A DNA stretch of 64,000 bases from an uncultured Senegalimassilia sp. (GTDB lineage Bacteria; Actinomycetota; Coriobacteriia; Coriobacteriales; Eggerthellaceae). The notes below the pieces were generated by a model that did no database searches, was not told the origin of the DNA, and was given only the letters and a program-made list of their open reading frames with translations. Positions within the stretch are counted from its first letter, which is position 1; the number at the start of each line of letters is the position of its first letter. Position numbers and translations under genes: made by a program. The stretch covers positions 1 through 64,000 of the forward strand of contig NZ_CABQJR010000004.1 in NCBI RefSeq assembly GCF_902464545.1, in the 5' to 3' direction. Positions 1 through 9,202 of this stretch are shown in pieces.

Positions 1-53
<53 letters not shown>

Positions 54-402
54 GTTCAGCTGCGAGAAAGTACAATACAGCAGTTAGCGATTCGATGCAA
101 GTACTATTTTCAAAAAATTGGCAGTCCGGCGGTTTTCAACCCGGAACGACACGTCATGACGGATTCGTGCCCGCGTAGAGAAACCGAACTTAGGCAGAAA
201 ATCGAACAGCCTCCCGGCGACCGCCCTATCAGCAGCTATCCTAGCGCCATCGATCAACCTCCCAGCGACTGCCCTAGCATCGACCGCCCTAGCATCGACG
301 CCGTGCCCGACCCCAATCATGGCAATACGCGCAAGAGCGCCTCCCATCCCGCAATGCACAAGAAATGGGAGGCGACTCAAGGGCGTTCGTCGTTTATTCA
401 GC
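54..402. other. Intergenic stretch with a short tandem repeat
   Basis: About 350 bases with no convincing gene. Open frames on both strands here have odd composition (alternating Asp-Ala-Arg-Ala-Val on the minus strand) that comes from a repeat rather than from coding. A 15-bp unit GCCCTAGCATCGACC is present twice in tandem at 271-285 and 286-300, with degenerate copies to its left back to about 220. No promoter or terminator is clear. Confidence 0.5.
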
Positions 403-1113
403 CTATTTCGCCCGCTGATCGATGCGCGTCATGGACAGCACGCGTAGCGGCTGTCCATCGGCAGGCGGCTCGATGGACTGCGTCCAAGCGTTGTCCACCA
501 GAAACGCCAGCGGAACCTCCTGCTCCTGGCCATCGGGCGCGTTAGCCTGATCAAGGCATGCGGCCAGCAGCTTGTCGGGACGAAGGCTGCCCGTAGGCTT
601 CTGCTCCAAGGTGAACGTCAGCGACGCCCCCTCGAGGAGCATCTCCCCCACCAGGAAGTCGGCCACGTCGAGCACCTTCTCCTTCTTCTTGCGGATGATG
701 TGCACCTGCGCGGGCACCGGCAGCTGCGCCGGCGCGGCCGACAGCAGCGCACGATACGTGCTCAGCGGGAACGCCGCCGAAGCCGCAGGCGCCTTCGGCT
801 CGATGTAGACGCATTCCTTCACCATAAGGTCGGGAACGCTCTCCTTCTGCAGGGCGAGCAGCGCCTCCTCGGGACGAACATAGCGCAGGAGCTGCAGATC
901 GACCATCTCGTGCGTGCCGCCCACGCCCACGGGCAGCGCGGCGCCGAACGCGATCTTCATATGCGGGCTGAAGCCCTGCGACACGGCGAACGGAAGCTGG
1001 GCGCGACGTACGGCGCGCTCGATGGCGCGCGCCACCTCAAGGTGCGACAGCAAAGCCAGGCGACCCTGCTTGGCGAACGTGATGCGCATGCGGAACGTCT
1101 GCTGCTCGGCCAT
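403..1113 (-). CDS. DUF2344 / TIGR03936-type radical SAM-linked protein
   Basis: The protein has 236 aa. Its N-terminus (FRMRITFAKQGRLALLSHLE, then SQGFSPHMKIAFGAALPVG) is the typical signature of the DUF2344 family, which is found next to, or fused with, the TIGR03960 B12-domain radical SAM protein. That partner lies directly upstream, with only one base between its stop codon and this start. The family function is not settled; a role in tRNA or cofactor modification has been proposed from context only. The pair is almost certainly co-transcribed and works together. No membrane segments are visible. Confidence 0.85.
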   Translation of the reverse strand: MAEQQTFRMRITFAKQGRLALLSHLEVARAIERAVRRAQLPFAVSQGFSPHMKIAFGAALPVGVGGTHEMVDLQLLRYVRPEEALLALQKESVPDLMVKECVYIEPKAPAASAAFPLSTYRALLSAAPAQLPVPAQVHIIRKKKEKVLDVADFLVGEMLLEGASLTFTLEQKPTGSLRPDKLLAACLDQANAPDGQEQEVPLAFLVDNAWTQSIEPPADGQPLRVLSMTRIDQRAK

Positions 1114-1114
1114 G

Positions 1115-3103
1115 CTACTCCCCTTCCTCGGCGGTTTGCGGACCGGCGGCGGGCTGTCCGCTTGCGGCCTGCTCGGCGGCTACGGCCGCAGCCGCACCCT
1201 CTTCGCCAGCCTGCTGCGGGCGAGCGTTCGACCCGCCGGCGATGCGCGGCTGCGCCAGCTGGTTGTCGATGCCCAGGCCCGGGCATGCGCCGCATGCGGC
1301 GCAGCGCTCGAAGGTGCAGTCCGGCGTGGTCTTCTCCGCAGCGGCCTTCTTGCGCTCATGCGCCAAAAAGCGCGTGGACACGCCCGTGGAGATATGCTCC
1401 CAAGGCATGACGTAGCTGGTGTCGTAGGACGTCTGCGCGACAGCGGCAGGGTCAAGACCCACCTCGACGGCGGCATCGCGCCACGCCTGCTCGCTGAAGT
1501 GCTCGGTCCATGCGTCGAAGCGCGCGCCGTGACGCCACGCGGATTCCACCCAGGCGGCGGCAGCGCGCCCGCCGCGGCTCATGACGGCTTCGACGAAGCT
1601 GGTGGACGGGTCATGCCAGTGCACGTCGATGGCGCGGTACTTCACGCTGCGGCGAAGGAGGGACACGCGGCGCAGGGCCTCTTCCGGGGCGATCTGGCCG
1701 TCCCACTGGAACGGCGTCTGAGCCTTCGGCACGAACAGCGCGCACGACACCGACATGCGGATGTTGCCGCGCTGCTCGACCGGCACGGCCTTCTTCGCCC
1801 TATCGTAGGCGCGCTGCACCAGGCTGGCGATGCCCTTGATGTCGTCATCGGTCTCGGTGGGCAGGCCGATCATGAAGTACAGCTTGCAGCGGCGCCAACC
1901 GGCGCCGAAAGCCGCGTCCACAGCGCCGAACAGGTCGTCTTCGGTCACCTGCTTGTTGATGACGTCGCGCAAACGCTGCGTACCCGCCTCGGGGGCGAAC
2001 GTCAGGCCGCCCTTCTTCTGGCCGGCCACCAAGCCCGCCATATCCACGCCGAAGCTGTCAAGGCGCTGGGAAGGCACGGAGATGCGCACGCCCTTGCCCT
2101 GGAACTGCTTGTTCAGGCGCGTGAGGACATCGGCGATCTGCGAGTGGTCGGTGGAGGACAGCGAGGTCAGGCTGACCTCGTCATAGCCGGTTTGCGCCAG
2201 GCCGCACACCACCGAGTTCACGATGTTGTCGGCAGAGCGCTCACGCACCGGGCGGTACATCATGCCCGCCTGGCAGAACCGGCAGCCGCGGGCGCACCCG
2301 CGCAGCACCTCCACGTTCAAACGATCCTGCACCACCTCGGTGAACGGCACGATGCACGGCTCCCAGCCCGGGCTTTCCGCGAACCCCTCGAACACGCGCT
2401 TCCGGATGTGCGTGGGAAGGCCCTCCTCGACCGGCTCGATCCAGCTGCCGGCCTGCTGCGCCTGCTCCTCCTCGCGCCAGCGATACAGGCTGGGCACGTA
2501 GAAGCCGTCCATGCGCGCGATGGCGCGCAGGATGTCGGCACGGCACGCCCCTTCTGCGCGCAGGCGGCGGATAGCCTGCAGGCACTCGGGCAGCGCCTCC
2601 TCGCCCTCGCCGATGCTGAAGATGTCGAAGAACGGCGCATAGGGCTCGGGGTTGAACGAGCACGGGCCGCCGCCGATGACGAACAGGTCGTCCTCGCCGC
2701 GGTCCTGCGCGTGCAGCGGGATGCCCGCCAGGTCAAGCGCCTCGAGCACGTTCGTAGCCACCAACTCATGGGACAGCGTGACGCCGAGCGCATCGAACTC
2801 GGCCACAGGCGCGCAGCTTTCGATGGAGAACAGCGGCAAGCCCTCGGCTCGCATGGTGTCGCAGAACTCCGCCGCCGGCAGGAAGGCGCGCTCGGCCACC
2901 ATGCCGTCCACGGCGTTCACCACGTTCACCAGGATGCGCAGGGCCTGATTGGCCTGCCCAAGCTCGTAGGTATCCGGATACATCATGCAGAAGCGGAAGT
3001 CCGCCTCGGGTTTGTACACGCAGCCGAACTCATGGTTCAGGTAGCGCGCCGGTCTTTCGGCGCTCGCAAGCAGCGGCTCGAGCCGCGGCCACAGATCTGT
3101 CAC
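1115..3103 (-). CDS. TIGR03960-type B12-binding-domain radical SAM protein
   Basis: About 662 aa. The central motif RGCARGCRFCQAG holds the CxxxCxxC that binds the radical SAM [4Fe-4S] cluster, around residue 270. Upstream lies a cobalamin-binding-like domain with GGGPCSFNPEP. The C-terminal FERCAACGACPG is a further Cys cluster. I chose the GTG at 3103 because GAGGGGG lies just before it and the product then starts VTDLWPRLEPLL, as in the family; an open frame extends to 3166 but would overlap the next gene by about 40 bases. Substrate unknown. It forms a conserved two-gene unit with the DUF2344 gene. Confidence 0.85.
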   Translation of the reverse strand: MTDLWPRLEPLLASAERPARYLNHEFGCVYKPEADFRFCMMYPDTYELGQANQALRILVNVVNAVDGMVAERAFLPAAEFCDTMRAEGLPLFSIESCAPVAEFDALGVTLSHELVATNVLEALDLAGIPLHAQDRGEDDLFVIGGGPCSFNPEPYAPFFDIFSIGEGEEALPECLQAIRRLRAEGACRADILRAIARMDGFYVPSLYRWREEEQAQQAGSWIEPVEEGLPTHIRKRVFEGFAESPGWEPCIVPFTEVVQDRLNVEVLRGCARGCRFCQAGMMYRPVRERSADNIVNSVVCGLAQTGYDEVSLTSLSSTDHSQIADVLTRLNKQFQGKGVRISVPSQRLDSFGVDMAGLVAGQKKGGLTFAPEAGTQRLRDVINKQVTEDDLFGAVDAAFGAGWRRCKLYFMIGLPTETDDDIKGIASLVQRAYDRAKKAVPVEQRGNIRMSVSCALFVPKAQTPFQWDGQIAPEEALRRVSLLRRSVKYRAIDVHWHDPSTSFVEAVMSRGGRAAAAWVESAWRHGARFDAWTEHFSEQAWRDAAVEVGLDPAAVAQTSYDTSYVMPWEHISTGVSTRFLAHERKKAAAEKTTPDCTFERCAACGACPGLGIDNQLAQPRIAGGSNARPQQAGEEGAAAAVAAEQAASGQPAAGPQTAEEGE

Positions 3104-3125
3104 TGTTACCCCCTCGGAAACAAGA

Positions 3126-4250
3126 TTAGCGTCGGGAAATGCGGGCGCGCAGACTCGCAGCGGCATCGGTTGCCTTTTGGCGAACGGCTTCCACGGCAGC
3201 CGCGCCGTTGTCGGCGGCAGCGCCTGCAGCCTGCTTCGCGGCAGCGGCGATCACCTTATCGCGCGCGGCCGAAACGTACTCGGCGAACTTCGCCACCGTC
3301 GGCCCGCCTTCGTAGAACTCCACGGCGGCACGGCCCATGGCAAGCGTGCCCGAATAGCCAACCGCAGCCTTCACGGCCCATCCGAGCACCGGCACGGCAG
3401 CGGCAAGCTGGCGCGCGACCGCGCGGCATGCGAACGCGCCGCCCACCAGGGCGGCAAGCTCGCGCACGCGCCCGGCGTCGATGGACTGCCCATAGGCCGC
3501 GGCGATTTGAAGCAGCATCTTGGCCTGGTTGAGCGTCATCACGGGAAGGTCGGCGCCCGGAATGAGGAACAGCAGCCCCACGCCGGCGTTCTGCACGGAC
3601 GTGGCGTTGACCGTTTCCAAGGCCAGCGGACGACGAACGAACGGGAAGGCCTGCGCGAACGCCAGGCGCTTGGCACGGCACGCCGCGCACACCCATTGGC
3701 CCATGCGCGCATCGAGCGTGGCCCGCGCGTCGTCAATGAGCTCGATGGGCTCGTAGATGCCCACATCGCCGTTTTCCGGCGGCTTGGGCGCGCCCCACGA
3801 GGCCGTGATAGCCGGCCCCTGACCCGCTGCCGTGGACACGTGCTCGTACACCTTCGCCGTGAGCTTGGGCGCCACGATGTCCGCCTCGGGAATGGCGCAA
3901 CCAGCCGCCTTGGCGATAGCCCCCACCAGCTGCGGGAGCGTAGTGACCACCATGGCGGGCACCCCGGCCTTGCGGCAAGCGCGGGCATAGGTGCCCACGT
4001 TCTCGTTAAGACCCGCCACGATGCAGGCCATGTCGTCTTCGGAGCTGGGCGCGAACTCGCGTCCGTCCAGGTAGATGAGCGAAACGCGCGCCGTGTCGGA
4101 AGCGCTGGCGAACGCCTGGCGCACATGCGCGGCAACATCGCCCGGCGCCGTTTCGTCCACATAGACGCTTACCGAAAGCGGCGTGGCGCGGGCGGCCTCG
4201 ACGTTGACGGCCTCTTCCAACAGCGCGCCGATATCAACAGGAAGCTGCAT
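3126..4250 (-). CDS. Hypothetical protein with DUF697-like C-terminal region
   Basis: 374 aa. The N-terminal half resembles a GTPase-like alpha/beta fold (VSLIYLDGREFAPSSEDD, then AMVVTTLPQLVGAIAKAAG), but I see no P-loop. The C-terminal half has hydrophobic Ala/Gly-rich helices (GVGLLFLIPGADLPVMTLNQ, AVPVLGWAVKAAVGYSGTLA) of the kind found in DUF697/YcjF-like proteins, which suggests membrane association. It lies between rodA and the radical SAM gene with short gaps and is probably in the same transcript. Function unknown. Confidence 0.6.
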   Translation of the reverse strand: MQLPVDIGALLEEAVNVEAARATPLSVSVYVDETAPGDVAAHVRQAFASASDTARVSLIYLDGREFAPSSEDDMACIVAGLNENVGTYARACRKAGVPAMVVTTLPQLVGAIAKAAGCAIPEADIVAPKLTAKVYEHVSTAAGQGPAITASWGAPKPPENGDVGIYEPIELIDDARATLDARMGQWVCAACRAKRLAFAQAFPFVRRPLALETVNATSVQNAGVGLLFLIPGADLPVMTLNQAKMLLQIAAAYGQSIDAGRVRELAALVGGAFACRAVARQLAAAVPVLGWAVKAAVGYSGTLAMGRAAVEFYEGGPTVAKFAEYVSAARDKVIAAAAKQAAGAAADNGAAAVEAVRQKATDAAASLRARISRR

Positions 4251-4265
4251 AGGGCATCCTTTCGC

Positions 4266-5465
4266 TTAATGCTGCTTGAGCGTCGCGTTGTGGGACCAAA
4301 CCGAGCCGATCATGCCCAGCATGAAGAAGTTCACCACCATAAACGACGATCCGTAGCTCATGAACGGCAACGGGATGCCCGTGATGGGCATCAGGCCGCA
4401 GTCCATGCCGATGTTCTCCAAGATCTGGAACAACCACATACCCACGACGCACATCACGATGACCATGCCGAACAGGTCGCCGGAGCTGCGGGCTATGCGG
4501 AAGCTTATCAAAACCAGCGCGGCGTACAAACCGAGCAGCACGAGCGCGCCCAAAAATCCCAGCTCCTCGGCAAGCACGCAGAAGATGAAGTCGGTGGGCG
4601 CCTCGGGAAGAAGGCCTAGCGAATGTTGCGTGCCCTGGAACAGGCCCTTGCCGAACAGGCCGCCCGAGCCGATGGCGACCTTCGCCTGCTGCAGGTTGTA
4701 GCCTTCATCGGTAGTTGCCGTGCCGGACTGGTCCATGAATACCAACAAGCGGTTGCGCTGGTACTGTTTGAGCAGCTTGTACTCGCCCGTGGAGGATTTG
4801 ATGACCTCGTCTATGGCGAACACCGCCACGACAGCGGCCACGAACAATCCAAGCGTTATCAGCAGGCATTTCGAGTTAGCGCCGCCCATGACCAGGGCGA
4901 ACGCCGCAATGCACAGATACACCAGGCCGGTGCCCAGGTCGGGCTGCGTCATGATGCACGCAAACGGCACCATCATGATGCCCAAAGCCTTCACATACTC
5001 GCGCGGATCGTCCAAGTTGCCGCCGTAGCGCGCCATGACCGCGGCATCCATGAGGATGACGGTGATCTTGGCGAACTCGCCGGGCTGGATCTGCATGCCC
5101 AGCTTGATCCAACTTTTCGCGCCCATGCCGGCATCGGTGCCGAGCCCCGGTATGTGCGGCGACATGATGAGCACCACGTTGATGATAAGGAACAGCGTGG
5201 TGTAATCCGACAAGCGCCGGTAATCGAACCGCCACACCAAGATCATGAACACAAGGCCCACGGCAACGCCGCCAAGCTGGCGGCTGTACTGGTAATCGCC
5301 GTCAGCGCGGACGGCGGAATACACGATGATCAAGCCGTATCCCACCAGCAACGTGATCACGATGGCAAGCGGCAGGTGCAGCCACGGGAAACGGCGCGGC
5401 TTGGATGCAGCTGATGCCGCCGCGTTGGGGCGGCGAAGCGAATCGATTTGCGGTAACTGCGCCAT
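4266..5465 (-). CDS. rodA: Rod-shape SEDS peptidoglycan polymerase RodA
   Basis: 399 aa with about ten hydrophobic helices. SEDS family signatures are visible: WIKLGMQIQPGEFAKI in the middle and GLLPEAPTDFIFCVLAEELG and GIPLPFMSYGSSFM near the C-terminus. RodA polymerises lipid II into glycan strands during cell elongation and works with a class B penicillin-binding protein. That partner is the next gene upstream, 15 bases away. The start is supported by GGAGG seven bases upstream. It belongs to the five-gene elongasome cluster and acts in the cytoplasmic membrane. Confidence 0.95.
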   Translation of the reverse strand: MAQLPQIDSLRRPNAAASAASKPRRFPWLHLPLAIVITLLVGYGLIIVYSAVRADGDYQYSRQLGGVAVGLVFMILVWRFDYRRLSDYTTLFLIINVVLIMSPHIPGLGTDAGMGAKSWIKLGMQIQPGEFAKITVILMDAAVMARYGGNLDDPREYVKALGIMMVPFACIMTQPDLGTGLVYLCIAAFALVMGGANSKCLLITLGLFVAAVVAVFAIDEVIKSSTGEYKLLKQYQRNRLLVFMDQSGTATTDEGYNLQQAKVAIGSGGLFGKGLFQGTQHSLGLLPEAPTDFIFCVLAEELGFLGALVLLGLYAALVLISFRIARSSGDLFGMVIVMCVVGMWLFQILENIGMDCGLMPITGIPLPFMSYGSSFMVVNFFMLGMIGSVWSHNATLKQH

Positions 5466-5480
5466 AGCGCCTCCTTCCCG

Positions 5481-7646
5481 TTAGTCCGAACGTCCGCTCG
5501 ACGTGCCCTTACCGGCGCCGGCTTCCGACTTGCCCGAGGAGCCCGCGATATCGCCGACCTCCCCATCCGAGGCGTTGGTCGACGAAAGCGCCGCGGCCAT
5601 GACCTGCGCGCCGATCGGCGCCGCTACCGATGAACCGCCGCCGCCGTGCTCGACGACGCAGGCGAGCACGTACTTCGGGTCGTCATAGGGGGCATAGCAG
5701 GCGAACCAAGCCGTGTCCTCCATATCAGTGTATTCGGCCGTACCGGTTTTACACGCAACCGTATCCGGGTCGATACCTTGATCGTTGAACAGCTTGGCGA
5801 TCTCCTCGTTGTCGGTGGTCACGCCGCGAAGCGCATTGCGCACCACGGCAAGGTCGGCCATGGAGACGTCAGGCGTGTCCAGAACCTGCGGCTGATACGT
5901 AAGCGCCACATCGCCGCCGGCGTTGCGCACCTCTTTGAGCAGATGCGGCTTGACGATGTTGCCAGACGCGATGGCGCCGTAGGCTACCGCGATCTCCATG
6001 GGCGTGACCAGCACGTAGCCCTGGCCGATGCACATGTTCGTATAGTCGCCGCCCTTCCACTGGGCATCCTCGGGAGTGTCGCGGAAATACTCCTGCTTCC
6101 ATTCGGGCGTGGGAATGCGACCCGAGGTTTCGCCGTTAAGGTCGATGCCGGTGGTTTGATCCAAGCGGTAGCGTTTCAGGAAATCCTGCAGCAACGTTGC
6201 CGACTTGCCCTTGTTCGCAGCAGCGTCCCAGAACTTGTAGCCGATGTCGTAATACACGGTATCGCACGAGTTCACGATGCCGCCGCGGAAATCGAGCGTG
6301 CCATGGCCCTGCTTCTTCCAGCACTTCTGAACATCGCCCGAGCCGAAACCGTCCCAGCTGCCGGTGCAGTCCCAGGTCTCGGTTGCCGTGGCCATGCCGT
6401 TTTCAAGCGCCGCCAAGCCGGTGAACGTCTTGTACGTGGATGCTGCCGGATAGGTGCCCTGGATGGCGCGGTTGAGCAGCGGGCTGAACGCGGCCGAGGA
6501 TTGCAGCAGGTCCAGCTCGTCTTGCGTGATGCCGCCCACGAACGTGGTGGGCGTGAACGTGGGATAGCTGGAAAGCGCCACAATGCTTCCATCGGTGACA
6601 TCCATGACCACCACCGCGCCGCCCGTGCCCTTGCCCGAGCCGATAGCGCCGCCATCGGGGCAGATCATATCGGCAAGCGCCTTGTCGGCCACATACTGCA
6701 CGTGCGATTTCAGGGTGGTGTGCACATCAGAGCCTTTGACGGGCTGCGTTTCGCTAACCACTTCCACCACGTTGCCCTGCGCGTCCGCCATGACCTTGCG
6801 CTCGCCATGATCGCCGGCAAGCAGATTGTCATACATCTGCTCGATGCCGCTGCGACCCACCGAGTCTCCCAGCTCAAGGTCGCGGCCCTCGGCCACGCTT
6901 GCGATGTCGTCGCTGGTCACGCTGCCGGTATAGCCCACCGCATGCGCCGCAAGGGCGCCATGGGGGTAATCGCGCACCGTGCGTGTTTGCACGGTGATGC
7001 CCGGAAACGCATCGGCGTGCTCGGCGATGAAGGCGACGTTTCGCATGCTGGCATCGCTTGCCACCACGCGCTGGCTTTGCGCGCCGCTCGTCGCATCGGC
7101 GATGCGCTTGCGCACGATGCCGCTCGGTACGCCCAGCACCGTGGACAGACGGGCGACGACATCGTGATCGTTTGCGACGTCGGGCTCGGCAAGCACCGTC
7201 AGCGACGTGCGGTTCTTCACGATGACGTTGCCGTCGGCATCCAGGATGTAGCCGCGCGGCGCGGGAGTGTACACCGTGGTGTACTGGTTGTCCTCGGACT
7301 CCTTTTTGAAGGAGGCTCCGGAAAGCACCTGCATGCTCCACAGCTTCGTGGCGAGCGTGCCGAAGATCAGGCCGGCCACAACGCCCATGGCGGTGAAGCG
7401 GCTTTTCAGGTTATCGCCGGGGTTTGCCACCGGCTGCGCAGGCGTTCCTCCGCGGGCGACGCCGCCTGCCGGCACACGATGCGAATCGGGAAGCGAGCTG
7501 CTCACGCCCACCGATTGGATGGAGCGAACGTCGCGCTTGACGCTGACGTTCTCGGTTTTCCGGCTGCGAAGCACCGCATAGACCGCCACCAAGATAGCGG
7601 CGACCACCAAAAGGGCCACGAAGCCGGCTACGATAGCTGCGAACAT
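5481..7646 (-). CDS. mrdA: Penicillin-binding protein 2 (class B transpeptidase)
   Basis: 721 aa. Hydrophobic segments lie at about 1-25 and 85-105; the second fits the usual membrane anchor of the family, and the first is an unusual N-terminal extra helix. The dimerisation domain follows (PRGYILDADGNVIVKNRTSL). The transpeptidase domain has the active-site Ser403 in STYK, an SCD triad at about 460 in place of the common SxN, and KTGTAEY near 640. It cross-links peptidoglycan during elongation with RodA. The C-terminal 40 residues are Ser/Gly-rich. Confidence 0.93.
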   Translation of the reverse strand: MFAAIVAGFVALLVVAAILVAVYAVLRSRKTENVSVKRDVRSIQSVGVSSSLPDSHRVPAGGVARGGTPAQPVANPGDNLKSRFTAMGVVAGLIFGTLATKLWSMQVLSGASFKKESEDNQYTTVYTPAPRGYILDADGNVIVKNRTSLTVLAEPDVANDHDVVARLSTVLGVPSGIVRKRIADATSGAQSQRVVASDASMRNVAFIAEHADAFPGITVQTRTVRDYPHGALAAHAVGYTGSVTSDDIASVAEGRDLELGDSVGRSGIEQMYDNLLAGDHGERKVMADAQGNVVEVVSETQPVKGSDVHTTLKSHVQYVADKALADMICPDGGAIGSGKGTGGAVVVMDVTDGSIVALSSYPTFTPTTFVGGITQDELDLLQSSAAFSPLLNRAIQGTYPAASTYKTFTGLAALENGMATATETWDCTGSWDGFGSGDVQKCWKKQGHGTLDFRGGIVNSCDTVYYDIGYKFWDAAANKGKSATLLQDFLKRYRLDQTTGIDLNGETSGRIPTPEWKQEYFRDTPEDAQWKGGDYTNMCIGQGYVLVTPMEIAVAYGAIASGNIVKPHLLKEVRNAGGDVALTYQPQVLDTPDVSMADLAVVRNALRGVTTDNEEIAKLFNDQGIDPDTVACKTGTAEYTDMEDTAWFACYAPYDDPKYVLACVVEHGGGGSSVAAPIGAQVMAAALSSTNASDGEVGDIAGSSGKSEAGAGKGTSSGRSD

Positions 7647-7655
7647 GCGCGCCCC

Positions 7656-8180
7656 CTATCGCAGTTTCGGCGTGCGCAGACCGCGGTCCTGGGCGCCGCC
7701 GGCAAGCAGCCGCGCCATGACGAAGTAGACCACCAGGCCCACGGCGCAGTCGTACAGCGCGCACGGAAGGGCGCGGGTGAACAGCGCCTCCAGAGGGTTG
7801 GCGGCAAGCCCGCATGCCATGAGCAGCATGCCGTAGCAAAGCTCGGCCAAAAGCGCGCAGGCCGTGAAGATGGCCAGCGGCATGAACAGCGTGTCGTTAT
7901 CCACCAGCGAGAACACGCGGGAAGCCAAGAAGCACGCGATGACCAGCAGAAGCGCCATGCCGCCCACCGGGCCCGTGCCCGTAAGGTCGTACAGAAGGCC
8001 CATGGCAAACGGCAGCACCGGGCCCGCCTCCGTGGGGATGACGATGGCCACGACCAGCGCATAGGCCAGCAGGAAGTTCGGCTGCGCCGAGAACAGCGCC
8101 ACGGCCGGAGCCAGCGCGATCTGCAGCACGAACGCCACGATAGCGCCCACCACCAGCACCAGGTTGTTCTTCTCGCCCAT
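7656..8180 (-). CDS. mreD: Rod shape-determining protein MreD
   Basis: 174 aa, almost all hydrophobic, with five or six membrane helices and the sequence GLLYDLTGTGPVGGMALLLV, which fits the family's conserved loop. MreD is the membrane subunit that links MreC and MreB to the elongation synthases. It lies between mreC (2-base gap) and mrdA (9 bases), the usual order. Identification rests on size, topology and position as much as on sequence. Confidence 0.9.
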   Translation of the reverse strand: MGEKNNLVLVVGAIVAFVLQIALAPAVALFSAQPNFLLAYALVVAIVIPTEAGPVLPFAMGLLYDLTGTGPVGGMALLLVIACFLASRVFSLVDNDTLFMPLAIFTACALLAELCYGMLLMACGLAANPLEALFTRALPCALYDCAVGLVVYFVMARLLAGGAQDRGLRTPKLR

Positions 8181-8182
8181 GG

Positions 8183-9187
8183 CTAGCGCCCCCCTTCGTT
8201 GGATGAATTGCCGTTGCCGGAGTTACTGGAACCGCTCGAGCTCGACGAGGAGCTGCTCGAACTTCCCGTATTGGATCCGCTGGAGCTATTGGGGCCGCTT
8301 GTGGAAGTCGAGCTGCTGGAGGCTGTGGAATCCGAATCGTCGTCATCGGATGCGCCCACGCTGGAAACCACCAGCACGTCCTCGAGCGTGTCGATGGAAT
8401 CGTTCGGGGAGACCACGATGCGTCGGCTGGTATCGCCCTGCTGGGCGTCCACCTTCACCACCGTGCCGATGATGAGGCCGCGCGCGTAGCTACCGCCCAG
8501 ACCCGAGGTGACGATGACGTCGCCGACGTTGACCTCGGCATCGGCATCCAGGTCCTCAAGATACAGAAGGCCGATCAGGCTGCCACGCAGGATGCCCTCG
8601 GCGCGGCTGGACTGAACCATGGCCGCGGCGCCGGATTGCGGGTCGGTGAGCAAGCGCACCGTCGCGGTGCTTCCGCTGGCCGATACCACCTGGCCCACCA
8701 CGCCGGAGGTCCCGATAACCGTTTGACCGGTCGAAATGCCCTCGTTGGCGCCCTTGTTGATGATGACCGTCTGACTCCATGCCTCGGAGCTTCGGCCGAT
8801 GACGCGCGCACCCGTGCCCTCGATCTGGTAGTTATCCTTCAAATCGAGCAGCTTCTGCAAGCGCTGCGCTTCCTGCTTATATTCTTCCATCTGGGCATAT
8901 TGCTGCTCAAGCTGGCTGTTGTACTCGCGCAAGCCCGTCAAGGTGTTCTGGTCGGCCGTGATGTTCTCCATGGTGTCGCCCACCGTGGAGGTTGCGGCCT
9001 CCACCGAGCCGCCCACGATGCGCAGCGGGCTGACGGCGCCCGACACCGCCGACTGCAGCGTGTGCAGCGGGCCGGCCGAACCTTCGCGACCGTAAGCCGT
9101 GACCATGATGATGCTGGCCGCAATCAAGCCTATAAGCAGCGCTCGGCGCATAAGCGCCGAGCTTTGTTGTTGAAAATTAAGAGCCAT
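8183..9187 (-). CDS. mreC: Rod shape-determining protein MreC
   Basis: 334 aa. An N-terminal membrane helix (about 13-32) is followed by a coiled coil (about 80-120) and the two-lobe beta domain characteristic of MreC (VIGTSGVVGQVVSASGSTAT; DVIVTSGLGGSYARGLIIGTV). MreC scaffolds the elongasome outside the membrane. The last 55 residues are an extended Ser/Gly/Asn tail with long serine runs that is not part of the usual domain; see findings. The start follows directly on mreB with a 15-base gap. Confidence 0.93.
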   Translation of the reverse strand: MALNFQQQSSALMRRALLIGLIAASIIMVTAYGREGSAGPLHTLQSAVSGAVSPLRIVGGSVEAATSTVGDTMENITADQNTLTGLREYNSQLEQQYAQMEEYKQEAQRLQKLLDLKDNYQIEGTGARVIGRSSEAWSQTVIINKGANEGISTGQTVIGTSGVVGQVVSASGSTATVRLLTDPQSGAAAMVQSSRAEGILRGSLIGLLYLEDLDADAEVNVGDVIVTSGLGGSYARGLIIGTVVKVDAQQGDTSRRIVVSPNDSIDTLEDVLVVSSVGASDDDDSDSTASSSSTSTSGPNSSSGSNTGSSSSSSSSSSGSSNSGNGNSSNEGGR

Positions 9188-9202
9188 AACGTTGAGGCTG
9201 TC

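Noticed and set aside
84..545. Open frames on both strands between tRNA-Asp and the first gene
   Set aside because: Low-complexity products created by a short DNA repeat, no ribosome sites; one overlaps the start of a real gene antisense.
3104..3166. Longer start of the radical SAM gene
   Set aside because: It would overlap the upstream gene by about 40 bases; GTG 3103 has a strong ribosome site and the family-typical N-terminus.
914..3532. Very long plus-strand open frame
   Set aside because: Antisense shadow of the radical SAM genes, His/Arg/Ala-rich, a known effect of high GC; similar ones lie at 5646-8186, 8636-10255, 11572-13296 and 17410-19068.
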